A DNA stretch of 64,000 nucleotides, from the NCBI GenBank assembly GCA_001792895.1, contig MARA01000027.1:496001-560000 (forward strand). Reading direction: 5' to 3'. Position numbers and translations under genes: made by a program. This document shows positions 23,497-34,879 of this stretch, piece by piece. This DNA comes from Lentinus brumalis (taxonomy: Eukaryota > Basidiomycota > Agaricomycetes > Polyporales > Polyporaceae). The first letter of the stretch is position 1; the number at the start of each line of letters is the position of its first letter. The notes under the pieces were generated by a model, which worked only from the letters and a program-made list of their open reading frames with translations, was not told where the DNA came from and ran no database searches.

Positions 23497-26400
23497 TCAC
23501 GCAGTCGCGACCGGTGCAGCCTCCTCGACGAACGCGGCTGACTCGGACTGTATCTGGAGCGAAATAAACGTCCGTCAGACAAGGATCGGTGACGCTGGCA
23601 GATAGACACCTCACCCAAGGCTCGTCCCGCCCGCTGACATACTTCTGCGGCGGGCGCTCCCAGCACGCCACCTTGTCAATCTCCTCTTGACTGTGCAAAG
23701 GGATCAGGACGCCCAGCTCATAGTTGGTAATCTGCCGCATTATCAGCTTCTCTCTGAAATCGAGGTTAAAGAAAGGTTATTGAGACTCACGTTGAGGGTA
23801 GGGTTAAATCCCGACCCGGAGAGCGTCCCCCACGCAGACGGCGTGAAGTTGTGCGAGCCGACGTACACCCACCCCGCGAGCTTCTGGTCCTCGGCAGTGT
23901 CGCCGCTGCCACCCGCGTCATCGTCGTCCTCGCTGTCAGCCTGGGCCGAGCTCCTGGCATGTCGATCGAGCCCGCCCCGCTTGTCGCGGAACGTCCCCAG
24001 CACCATCTGTCCAACGGTCGCGACGCGCTGAGCACATCATCTGTGAAAGCTGGAAGCTGGCAACGGTGCTGACCTTCGAGTGCATGAGCACGCGCCCGCG
24101 CTTGCTCTTCGTCTGGTGGAACAGCTCCCGCGGGAAGTTCTTGCCCTCCCACTGCTTCCGCCTGCAGAACATCGTCCCTCCGCCCTGCGTCCACCGTGCG
24201 TCAGCCCCTCGCCCAATCTCCTACATATACACACACGAGGAGAACGGAGAATGGACGTACCGCCTCCCCGAGCACGCTCTCCCGCACATACCGCGCCGTC
24301 GGGAACAGGATCTTGATGGGCGGGAACGGCAGCTTCGCGCGGCGCGCCTTGGACACGTCCAGCCACGTCTGCGCGCTCTCCCCGCGCGCGGAGCAGTAGA
24401 ACTCGTTCAGCCACTGCGTGCTGTACGTCCCGAGCGACGAGCCCTGGCACTCGAGCACGAGCTCCTTGCCGCTGGGCGGCTTCGCGCCCATGTCGATCAG
24501 CGCCTTCATCAGACTGGTGTGCCCGGACAGGATGACCTGCGGGGAGGTAATTAGAGCGTGGCGGAGGACGGGAGAGCGGGCGTACCTTGGGCCAGCCTTC
24601 GTGCTTGCCTGCAATTGAGGGGATGAGCGCCGCCTTCACCTTTGACCAGTCCCAGTGCGTCCGGAGGTACTCTATCCGCTGCAGCGGGAGATCCGGATGC
24701 TAGAACAGAGCATGAGCGTGAGCGAAAGACGCATATATGGACCAAAATATCGCGCACATCGTTATTCAAGAAGTTCACTAGGGCAGGTGCGACGTTCACC
24801 CCGTGCAGAACTCGGACCATCGCGGACGCAAAATCCTCCTTCTTCGGGTCAGCAACAATCGGAGAAGGAAGCTTTGGCACGTCTTGCACCCATACGGTCT
24901 GCCCCACGGAAGTCAGCCGCATTCAAGTAGGAAGATCGTAGAGGGTGGTGTGGGGCTCACGTTCTCTATGTCGCGCCAGTCGTACTCGATCAGGTTCGCA
25001 GTCGAAACGACGACTCGTAGCCGGCCTGTCTTGTAAAATAGCTATGAAGACCGTGAGCAGGAATGTGTCGCGCCGCATACAAGGTGGCGAGCTCACCAGC
25101 ATGAACTAAACCGGCGGGGCTTCTTCTCTGTGATCCACTCGTAAGAAATATCTGTCACGGCGCACCTTCATATGCATACACCCGAATCCACCGCGTAAGA
25201 ACGGCGTGGTACGTATCCAGTTAGGCAGGATAGCCTTGATCGATGCCTCCCCTGCGTGGTGACAGTCAGATGGAGATGGAGAATGCGCCGCTGTGCGTGA
25301 AGACCTACCTGCTGGGCTGTGATCTACAGCGATTACGGGTGTCTTGCGGTCAAACATCTGGTACACCCAGGCAAAGTTCCAGCAGAAGGCCGATACAATC
25401 GCGAATTCGATATCTTCTTTCTGCGGAGGGAAGCGTCAGCGCCACTCGACGAATTTCTGGAGCATAGCACAGGTTGGCTAAAGATCGACTCGCGCATCTA
25501 GCGAGACGTGTCGGCGCATACCGAACGAAGACAGGAACAGATCCGTGTGAGGGCACGGTGAGGATGCACGCCAGGGATATCCGCTTTTCCCAGGTACACA
25601 AGTCGCCTCCAGTTCAGTCACCTATCCTCTGGTTCAGGCCGAAAGGAAACCGGCTGGCTGAAAGCAGACGAGATGTGGCTATCTCGCATTCAGCGTATAC
25701 CTCCCAACGTCTTCCCCGTATGAGTCACAGGTATCCCTGCTGACGTGGATGGGGGCCATCCCTGGGCAATCCCCTGCACGTGTACACCCGACCTGTGATA
25801 TACCCAGGCAGTAAACAAAGACACAAGAACCTACCGGGGAGATAATTTCGGAGAGTCGGAAGACGGGCCGCGTGTCTTTGTGCTTATCGACATGCATGTT
25901 GGCCGTCTGCCGCAGCTCCCCTTCCCAGAAGATACTGCCTGCAGCCTGCGTTTGGCGGCCTGTCGCGGGTGCCGGCCGTGCTCTTGCCGCAGCACTCGTG
26001 CTTGGAGCGTTTCTGGTGCTAGACGAAGGAGTAGACAGGTTGGCACGACGTGCTCCAGAAGAGGACGAGGAGATGTGCTGCCTTTTCGCACTGCGTGCGC
26101 GTTCTTCCTCGTCTATGTCGTCCTCCGAGTCCGAGTCGACCGTGATAGCGGTCGTATCACGATGAATGTCGGGTCGAGTGCGCTTCAAGCGCTCCAGTCG
26201 TTCCTGCTCTAGTTTGGCACGCTCGGACAGGAAGGCAGCCGCGGGGTTGGATGTGGTTGCGGGCGGTGGTCGTTGGTGCATCGGTGGGTTTGAGACCGCC
26301 GTTGATTCTCGTTTCGATGCCTCTAGCGCAAGGCGTAAATCCTCGTCGTCTTCGCCGTCGTCCACGTCAATAACATCTGCTGGTGCTGGCCGGCCAGTAT

Positions 26401-26511
26401 CTTGCAAACTGAGCGCAATTGCTCTGTGGGGCAATCAGAACACGACGCCACTAAGTATCCCGGAAACGTGAGCTTCGACCTTGCAATGTCTGCGTCGAGT
26501 TCTTCATCCAT
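23497..26511 (-). CDS. TDP1: Tyrosyl-DNA phosphodiesterase 1 with N-terminal UIMs
   Basis: DNA-repair enzyme of the phospholipase D superfamily that hydrolyses the bond between a trapped topoisomerase I tyrosine and a DNA 3' end. Two HxK catalytic motifs are visible: GCMHMK (near 25,175) in the context PNWIRTTPFLRGGFGCMHMK, and RVLMHSKV (near 24,080). GSHNFTPSAWGTL follows at about 23,860, the family's conserved Asn segment. Other landmarks are VVVSTANLIEYDWRDIENT, TVWVQDVPKLPSP, YSTQWLNEFYCSARG and ITNYELGVLIPL. The end is IQSESAAFVEEAAPVATA, stop at 23,497. ATG 26,511 starts MDEELDADIARAIALSLQD when the intron 26,431-26,479 (weak donor GTCGAA) is removed. This and DEDLRLALEASKRES look like two ubiquitin-interacting motifs, followed by a long disordered acidic and Ser-rich linker. 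No catalytic residue is missing. Confidence 0.9.
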
Positions 26512-27171
26512 ATCCTGCACTATCGAGAAGAACTCTTGGGTGGTAGTGGAGTGAGTCACGACAGTGGTCGTGGTAGGAGGAAGAGTCGATTCAATCGCCG
26601 CTGATATGTTTTGATCCCGACGCGACGCGTACTGCACGTGATGCGTGCTCATTGAGGCCCAAGCGCCGGAGTTCTGTGGCAAGTTGTTCAAGTCTCAGTG
26701 AGTTCTACTTTCTGACGTTCGGTAAGTCGTACGGCCAAGGTCACCGGTTATTGCTGAGTACATCTCTGCTTCTAGGATATTTGGGGCATGTGGACTAGTG
26801 CTAGAATGTGTACACCTTCAAGTTGAACTTCAGCTCAGCCTGATGGCTCGCCAAAAACAGTGCTGAGCTTACACCAGGTCTTGTCGCCACGAGTTTCACC
26901 ACGTCTTACATCTGGGTATTGCTGGGACGAATTTTCTTCAGTGCTCTTCAGTCACCTTTGTGGACGTCAGTATGTACGGATGACAACCGCTCAATGATAC
27001 CTTGGCACACGACTCGAAGGGCGCGAGTCTCCCAAGCTCTCTGGTAAATACTCACAGTTTCCATACAGCGCATTTTTAACTGCTCGGCGGTTGCGCTCGA
27101 GTTAACGCCCTCACCGGTAGACCGACCGACAGGTGTCAGTGGGTAGAACTCATAAGCGGGACAAGTTGCCG
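26512..27171. other. Intergenic, TDP1 promoter region
   Basis: This 0.66-kb stretch has no recognised gene. It carries the presumed TDP1 promoter. Confidence 0.4.
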
Positions 27172-27632
27172 GGTGCGTACCCACCACAGACGTATCCGAA
27201 ATGTGGCAGGACTTCTCTACTGAACGCGCCACAAGGCTCGCGAAGCTTCCTCTCGAGTTGTTGCCTGTGGAGGCCGTCAATCTCGACTTGGACCGTGGAG
27301 GTGATGCCCGGACCAGCGTCGGCACCACTGGTGCGGTCACGACTGCTTCTGGGGGCGAGGACAGCTGGACTAAGGAATACGGCACGATTGTGCTCGAGTT
27401 GCTTGCCGCGAAGCTGGCTGTTGGCGTGGTGCTCCTCGGTCTCGCCGTCGCTGACTCCGTGCGCGGGAGGTGGAGCGGAAACGTGCGAAGGTACGTGCCA
27501 GTACAGTTCAAGGAAACTTCGGAGGAGTTTGCCCAACGCAGTTCGGCGTACGGCAGCTTACCGTGGACTTATCTTGGTGCTGTGTGTCAGCAGCAGATGG
27601 AGCACATGGTCCTGCAGACCGTGAAGGTGTGA
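27172..27632 (+). pseudogene. Orphan C-terminal fragment of a membrane-anchored aspartic protease
   Basis: The + strand reads VPTTDVSEMWQDFSTERATR, then LAKLPLELLPVEAVNL, a Gly/Thr-rich stalk, IVLELLAAKLAVGVVLLGLA and RRYVPVQFKETSEEFAQRSS. This aligns with the tail of the protease at 18.4-20.3 kb (TTDSSKMMNEFTTERAATLA, NLAIGVALIGLTVAI, YAPVRFKDDFEQGSSKYGS). No peptidase domain or active-site DTG is found upstream in 26.5-27.17 kb, and the frame is interrupted before the fragment. The original stop after YGS seems lost, with the frame running on to 27,632. It is best read as a truncated duplicate; expression as a short membrane protein cannot be excluded. Confidence 0.7.
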
Positions 27633-27765
27633 AGTTGTCTAGGAAAGCTAATCATATTCTACAATCTATGCGAACTACCAGGTATCCAACTTTTTACATG
27701 CGCGACAGCCAAGACAACAAGACAACAAGATATAAACATGCAACGAGACCGACCACTGGCAGCGT

Positions 27766-30700
27766 TCACGCAGTCTGCTTCAGGTGGCCCACCTTCGCCC
27801 AGAACTCCACGTAGTTCAGCGCGTCCTCGCGGCCAATCGGACGCACATTCGCCAGGGCCTTCGAAGAACGAACCGCCTTCTCCGTGCTCAACGGGATCGC
27901 AGCACCACCCATGCCCTCCGCCTTGAAGAACGAGATCAGGTTGTGCGCCGAGTCGTGCTGCTCGACGCCCGGCCGCGCGCTCGCAGCCGCAGCGGACTTC
28001 TCGAGACGCGCGAGCCACTCATCGTACGGCACAGCTGGCACCCCGAGCCGCTCCGCGATGGGGAGGAACACTGCGTTCCATGGCACCGGGCGTGGCGAGA
28101 CGAGGTGCAGCGCGGGCTCGTTCGAGTCGACCATCTCCTGCAGTGCAGATGCCACGACGTCGACGGCAACCCACGTAAGATCCTGCGCAGTGCGATGAGC
28201 GACCGTGGACGAAGGGTGGTCATGAATGTGGGTACGTACCTCCTCCTTTGAGGGGATGCAACCGAGGCGCTGACTGACGCGAACGAGAGCGGCCACCCAC
28301 TCGGTCGTGTTCCAGCCACCCGTGCGCTGGTCGCCACTGACTTGACCAACACGGACAGAAGTCGCCCTCAGGCCCTTCTGCGCCGCACGTCCGAACAGCT
28401 GCTCCGTAACCCACTTGCTCTCACTGTACCCAGTCCCGTATGCAAGGGAAGGGTCGACCTCAATGGTCTCGACAGCAGGGGTAGGCTCGGAGTGGTCTGC
28501 AATCACTAGTCAATCAGTGCGCCCCATGAAGTCACAGCATACGTACTGCGCAGGGAGGAAATTGAGCTGACGAAGAGCGTGCGCGGTCCGCCTGGGCGCG
28601 GGGAGCTCAGAGCCAAGTCGAGGATGTTGCGCGCGCCGGCAAGAAGGGGCTCGAAAGACGGGAGCGCGACGTTGAAGTCCACGCGCCAAGCTAAGCAATC
28701 ACCGAGTTAGGACGTGGTTCCCCTCGCAAGCCGGAGGATGACTCACCATTGTGGATGATTTGGGTAACATTGCTCCTTATCTGTGCGGACGGGTCAGCTA
28801 AAGAAGATGCCGGGGGTGAAGGAGCTTACCTCCTGGTATAGTTCCTCGCTCAGGGCGAAGTTTGGCTTTGCAAGGTCGACTGCATGGAAGGAGACCTTCC
28901 CTCCAGAGAGCAGCGACTCGTCCAAACCCCACTGCTTGAACGCTTCCCTGGAGCGCTTCTCGAGCGCAGCCACGGAGCCAGACGACTCCCGGTTCAGCGC
29001 GTAGACGCGGACGACATCCGGTCGCTGCAGCAGCTGCGCGAGCAGATGAGAGCCCAAACGGCCTGTCGTCCCTGTGACCAGCACTATCTCCGCCGTCCCA
29101 TTGGCATGTCCGTTTGCATGACCATTGGCAGCCTTCTCGGGGAACCGCCGCTCCAAACCCGCGCTGTACTTCTCGAGCAGGGCCCGCATGCGCTCGATCG
29201 AGGCAGCGCGCTCCGCATCCTTGTCGACAGACTTGCCCGAGTAGATCGCAGAGATGTAAGCTGCCAGTGCGGAGATAGTATGGTTCGAGTAGACGAAGGT
29301 AGTGGGGATGTCGTGGGTGTTGACACTGGAGGAAGAGCGGAGCGCATGGATGATAGTGTTGCGAATCCAGGTCGCTTGCAGACTGAGGGGATGTCAGCAT
29401 CGCACAACATCGATGATCGCACATTCACGCAGTCGTACCTGTCGCAACCTTGCTGGAAGAGGTCGTCGTCGTCCTTGATGTCGTTGTTCTCCATGACCTT
29501 CCTCACCACATCTCCGATGTACTGGTGGACAGTTTCGGGGGCCCAGTCCCTGGGCGGTGGCAGGTCGATCTGCGAAGATTCCTCGACCCTCTTGTAGAGG
29601 GCGTCAATCTCATCTGCGTAGGCAGCGATACAGACCTGGCGACGGGGCGTCCCCTTTGCAGTGTACTCGAGAGGCTTGTTCGGCGTTGTGACCATGATCA
29701 TCTCCTTGAACACGCGCGAGTGCGACGGTGCATATGCATTCATCTTCTCGATCGAGGGCCTATATCCACATCCCTGTCAGCAGGAGTTGCCAGGTGAGGT
29801 ATGTCGCACGTACCAGATCTTGTTCCTGTACTCCTCCAGCTTCGCCTCATCGCTCGGATCGAAGAGCTCCTTGGGCTGGATGAGAATGCCGTTCTGGAAG
29901 CGGCCACGCCCGAACATAAGGCAGGCGTGAACATGCGGGTCCTGGCACAGAATCGCCTCTGAAGATAGCAAATCAGCTGCCAGCTCGAATTGACATAGAG
30001 GGAAGTGAAACGCATACCCAGCGGCGCGGGGTTGGTCTTCTCGCCAGTGGAGAGCATGAGCTGATCATCAGCACGTCCGAACACCCGGAAAAGATTGTGC
30101 TTCGTCGGGTGCCGCTCGATGAGATCGCTCGTCGAGTATGCGGGACGACCTTCGATGACCGAGTTGAACACATTGGGCGTGAACGTCGGTGAATCCTGCC
30201 AGGATATCAGATGATGGGTCGCTCAACGGGACGAGGTGATTGGATGCATACAAATGCAACAGGCTCGAAGATGTGCGGTTGGCCTTCCTGAGGGAGTAGC
30301 CTGATGTCGATGTGCGGGGAGATCTGGAAGTAATCCCATTCCGACTTCTCCATCTTCTTGGGATCAGGGATGAGGCGCACAACAGCGCCGATCTCAGTTC
30401 TGAACGAGGCACGGCGTGTTGGTCAGTTTCAAACCATACGGATTAAGAGGATAGACGATACGCACGAGCCGTAGAAGGGGATGAGGGCGATGTCCTCGGC
30501 CGCGAGGCGGTCGCCGATCTGCTTGTTCATGGGAGCGCCGGCGTAGATCTGTTCAACGTCAGTGAGCATGCTGCACCATTACGTTTGAAACAAACAACGC
30601 CGCGCTCACCATGGCACGCAGGGTCTTGATCCGCGGCATGTTGGCTGGGTCCCGCGCCCATGACTTCATGACGGATGAGTCTTTTCTGAGTAAGTCCGAT

Positions 30701-32014
30701 TGCGGAAGAACTGACCTCAATGAACGCAGGGACACAGTATACGATCTCACTCCGCGTTGCGACCAGAGAATCGAGGAACAGCTCGGGCGTTGGGTAGACC
30801 GGAGGGGTGCAAGGCTTGAACATTGACCATACCACGCCGACGTAGACCTAACGCGAAAGATCAGCTAGAATGTACGAGTGCGTGATGGCAGAGCGACTCA
30901 CCGACCAGCACATCATGAGCGAACCCATCACGTCTGTCATGCAAGTATGTTAATGTCTCGATTCGAACATCTGCCTGGCAAGAAGGATCACATACGGAAC
31001 ATGGGATTCGCCTGCGCACCCACGCGCAAGCCGCAGAAATCAACATCGCCATAGTCTGCACGGATGATAGCTCGTCATATGTCGCGGATCGCCTTGACGT
31101 GCAACTCACAGACGAAGGGACCCCACTTCCTGAAGTTCTTGTCTAGGAACTTGATGGGCTTTGGGAATGCCGTAGATCCTAGAACGGACAGCTTCAGTAT
31201 GGGAGATCAAACGCGCGCCCTCCCCGCGGGCCCGGTGGCTATCCCTGTGGGGCCACGCGACACATCGGACTCACCGGAGGAATGCAGGATGATACACGTC
31301 TTGTTCGGGCTGACCTTGCCCATGGGTACGAGCGCATCATCGCCACCAGGGCCGTACATATCCTCGTATGTAGGCATGGGGAGAAGCTCGAACTCCTTGC
31401 CATCTTTGGCGAGCAGCTCGTTCGTCTCGTGCGCGAGGCGCTGCATGGCGGGGTCCGCGCTCACGAACATCTGCTTCACCCCTGTCTTCGTGACGAGGTG
31501 CGCGATTGCAATTGCCGAGTTCCGCGTAGAGATCGGGAAGGGCGTCAAGCCGAGGTACATGAGCCCGAGCTTGAGCGTGTAGAATGAGATGGAGTCTGTC
31601 ATGCGGCGCGAGCGCGGTGACCGCGGAGTCTGGTCAGCGCGCAAAGCACACTCAATGGGGATGCAAGCACGCACCTGCTGTGGCAAGGATACCGATGATA
31701 GGGGGGTCATCTTCACTCTTGCCAACCTGCGCCTGCGCGTAGTAATCCGCAAGGCGATGGTAGTGCGCGGATGCGATGGTCGCGGCTTTCCGAATGCCGC
31801 GATACACCTCCGGGAAGCGTATAAGATGTTCCTGCTGTTCATCGTCTGCGTAGACGAAGACAGGATGCTCGGGACTGTGCTTTGCGTGGTGCTCGAAGAG
31901 CTCGGGGAGGGTGAGGTTCGTGTCCAGATCGGGGCGCTTGAACGTCTTGCTGTTAGCGCCTTGCCAAGTCTGTACCGCCGGGTTGTAGAAACCAGGAGCG
32001 TCCTTCAGCGACAT
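27766..32014 (-). CDS. Adenylate-forming reductase 1 (NRPS-like, A-T-R)
   Basis: Single-module enzyme predicted to activate a carboxylic acid as an adenylate, load it on a phosphopantetheine arm, and reduce it with NADPH to an aldehyde. Adenylation domain: DTNLTLPELFEHHAKHSPEH, TPFPISTRNSAIAIAHL, CIILHSSG split by an intron from STAFPKPI, IYAGAPMNKQIGDRL, GRADDQLMLSTGEK, and the A10-like LEYTAKGTPRRQ with catalytic Lys. Thiolation domain: DDDDLFQQGCD, intron, then SLQATWIRNTI, which places the carrier Ser. Reductase domain: VLVTGTTGRLGSHLLAQLLQ (NADPH-binding), AWRVDFN, LFVSSIS, GTGYSESKWVTEQLF (Tyr and Lys of the active site), ending HLKQTA. Start ATG 32,014 (MSLKDAPGFYNPAVQTW). More than a dozen short introns. 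The frame appears intact. The substrate cannot be read from sequence. L-aminoadipate reductase (Lys2) has the same layout but is much longer. Confidence 0.88.
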
Positions 32015-34879
32015 GTTAGAATTAGACAGCGCAGGTCAACCTGTGTAGAACGCGAAGAGAGGCGGGTGGTGGGAGGGAGGAGGAGGGGAGCGATGGTCAC
32101 CGCTGTCCCCGGAGGCGAATACTTATATAGCACAGCGCGGTAGACGGCGTCCCTGCTCTTCGCCGATGCTTCCTCTGATATGTAGCAATAAGATTTGACC
32201 GCCGTAAGTGGGCTTCTCGTGAAGAAGCTTCTCAAGCGTAAGCGCAGCCGATAGCTTTCAGCACGTCCGACCCGAACTCACGGGTTCCGGGTGCTGCTTC
32301 GCGCACCAGTTCGGTAAGTTGATCAAAGTAAGTATGCTGACCATGAGAGATCATCCGTCATGCAGAACTCTCGGTCGGACGGTAAATTTCCCGTCAGATA
32401 GCCACGCCGATGAAACAAGTATGCACGAAGAGATGACGAGCACGAGAGCAACGAGCGCTTTGGTCAACGGGCGGCGACAAAGGGATAGCGAAGCTGACTC
32501 GTATCAGAACAGAACCCACGGTGATATATGGCTGACGATGTTCTCATGGTCGCCAGAAGTCACAAGCGGGCCTCGGATAGAGCACGTCCAAGACTTGCAG
32601 TGAGCGCAGAACGGAGATTCAGAAGACATCTTGGGCCAGCCCAAGGTTGACAGATGAATTGCGCCTCCGCAAGTATATAGCAGAACGAGCATGCCAGTGA
32701 CATTCTAGTGGCTCCGGAAGGTGTCATCAACGTTACTGATGGACGTATCACGATTTATCCAGGGAGCAAGAAGCGACCAACCATCACGCACTTACCCCAC
32801 ACTCGGCAGATCTTTGAGATCCCACATCCCGCTAGTGACCGTCCGTGGACCCGAGGTTCGCTTTACGTTCTCCTTAGCGGTTGTTCCTTGTGCTGCCCGC
32901 CGTCGCCCAGGCAGCCGTCTTGCCCAGTCGAATCGCGAGCCAGTCGAGGAATCGGGAAACACGGGGCCCAGGACGTCGAGGATGGTTGAAGTTCGACTTG
33001 TCGCCACCGGCCACACGATATACAAATTGGGATCTTGATCCATCCAAAATCGAGCGTGGGCGTTGGTAAGAAAGTATGTAATAAGTGAATGTGCAGTGAT
33101 CACCTGAGTTGCCGGTCCCTTGCGACCGCCTATCATACGAGCCGAAGACGATACAGTCCAGACCAAAGGAGGTGAAACAGCGAAGTAGGTATCGGCATCC
33201 AGGTTGCACTTTTAGTCCAGAGGCCAGCGTCGAGGGAACAGGGCGGAATCGTCTGCAGGGGTTATCGAGGCCGATCTCAACGACCGATTGTGAGCAGCAC
33301 CGCGCTTAACGGTCAGAAGCACAGGCATGCGTTAACTTAGGGCCCGGGGAGCGAACGTCGCGAACCAACGAGAGGCGACAGATCTTCAGACCAGTGATGC
33401 GGAGGGGGCTTCGGAAGCAGCATGGACAGCTTCGTAATCACATACCGGTGAGAGTCCGGAACCAATTACGGCAAAGGGCGCTGCAGATGTGAGTTCGGAA
33501 TCCGGATTACGCCTTGTCAATCTGGCGGGTGGCAGGGCTCAGCGGTCACGCACTGGACAGACGAGCACCGCGTGCAATTGCGAGATGCGCGCGAAACACG
33601 GGGATGTTCGTGCTGTTGATGGCTTCTGCGTCAGTTCAGGTATACAGCGAAGGCACGAGCCTGAAGCATACGCACTTCTCCATTTGAGTTCGCGAATCAG
33701 AGAGCAGTCAGGAGGTGCATGGAGCGCACGCCTCGGGTCTAGACAACGCCGTGGAAAGGGAGGTCGGCGACATGGAGGCCAGAGCTGTCGCTCATCGTAA
33801 ACTCACCACAGATAGTCTAAGTTCTGTCCGCGCGCAAGTCGGTAGCTTGTAGTGCTTGGGCTTCTCCGTTATGTGCGGAATTGTATAGAATCCATCCACG
33901 TTCGTAAGGTCGGTCGGATCTAGCTGTCGAGGCCCAACAACCAGGTGAGAAGTCGTCCACATCGGACATGGCGGTCCGAGCTTGGAGATGGTACTGCGAT
34001 AAGCTGCAATGGAAGCGGCATCAGTAATAAGTATGTTGTCGAGCGAGATCAAGACGTGCAGACAACCCTGGCGCATCTTCCAATCGCGCTAGTACCGGTC
34101 CCGGTGGCGTATCAACCTACCTGATAGATGAGGCAGGTCTTTCATGATTAAAACCAGAGTACTGAACGTGTGGCTGTTTGAGTTCGACGTTGGTTCGACG
34201 TGTCCTTCCCCAGAATGTGTAAGCTGACGATATGACTTCTGAGCAGTTCAGCAAACACCATCGTGAGTCGCCACGGGAGACTTTACGCCCGAGGAGTGCA
34301 GCTGTAGCTTTGGGTGGCTCATTCTGCGTGAGACACAGATCAGCGAGCAGAGACACTTCGAGAGCAAGTCTGAGACACACCCTTCCTTCGTGTACACAAC
34401 TCACCAGTACTAGTGAGAGTTCGTGTGTGTGTGGCGCAGTGGGCCACTTGCATATTTTCAGCCTTCTAAATACATTAGTGACGAAGTGTGCGCTGATGTA
34501 GCTTCTGATTGCCTACAAAATTCACACTTTTCGCCACTGAAATAGTGAAGTGGAGGCTTCGGATTGTTGCAAAGACGACTGAGAGGAGGTTGAGGTTGGA
34601 GACAGAAATCAGATCTAAGCGCCGGCGATGACCGGGGACTTATCTAAGTAGCGCGCACAAACAGAGCTGAAAACTCAAGTATTTGCGAAGCAACAGCATG
34701 ATGTTACCTACGTGTACTCCTAGAATCGGAACAGGAGGAACGAGGGAGGAATCACGGGTCTCAAATGCGAGGAGGGTACCGATGTGTTATCACGCCTGAC
34801 AAGGTTGGAGTAACTGTTCTGCGTCCCAACCAAGATCGTTCTAATGTTACACCCATGAACGTTTACTCTGCGATGCTAC
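32015..34879. other. 2.9-kb spacer between the two reductase genes
   Basis: It starts with the promoter of reductase 1 and ends at the 3' end of reductase 2. The only coding-like stretch is on the minus strand at about 33,790-34,230, where splicing at 34,122 and 34,079 would join STLVLIMKDLPHLS to MRQGCLHVLISLDNILITDA and GPRQLDPTDLTNVDGFYTIP. I cannot match it to a family, and flanking sequence has frequent stops. No transposon ends were recognised. Confidence 0.35.
32121..32130 (-). promoter_or_regulatory. TATA box of reductase 1
   Basis: CTATATAAGT on the minus strand lies about 110 nt upstream of the ATG at 32,014. Confidence 0.5.

Noticed and set aside
27766..32014. Reductase 1 as Lys2 (alpha-aminoadipate reductase)
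   Set aside because: Same A-T-R order, but the protein lacks the long N-terminal part of Lys2, and a tandem paralogue is not expected for that housekeeping gene.
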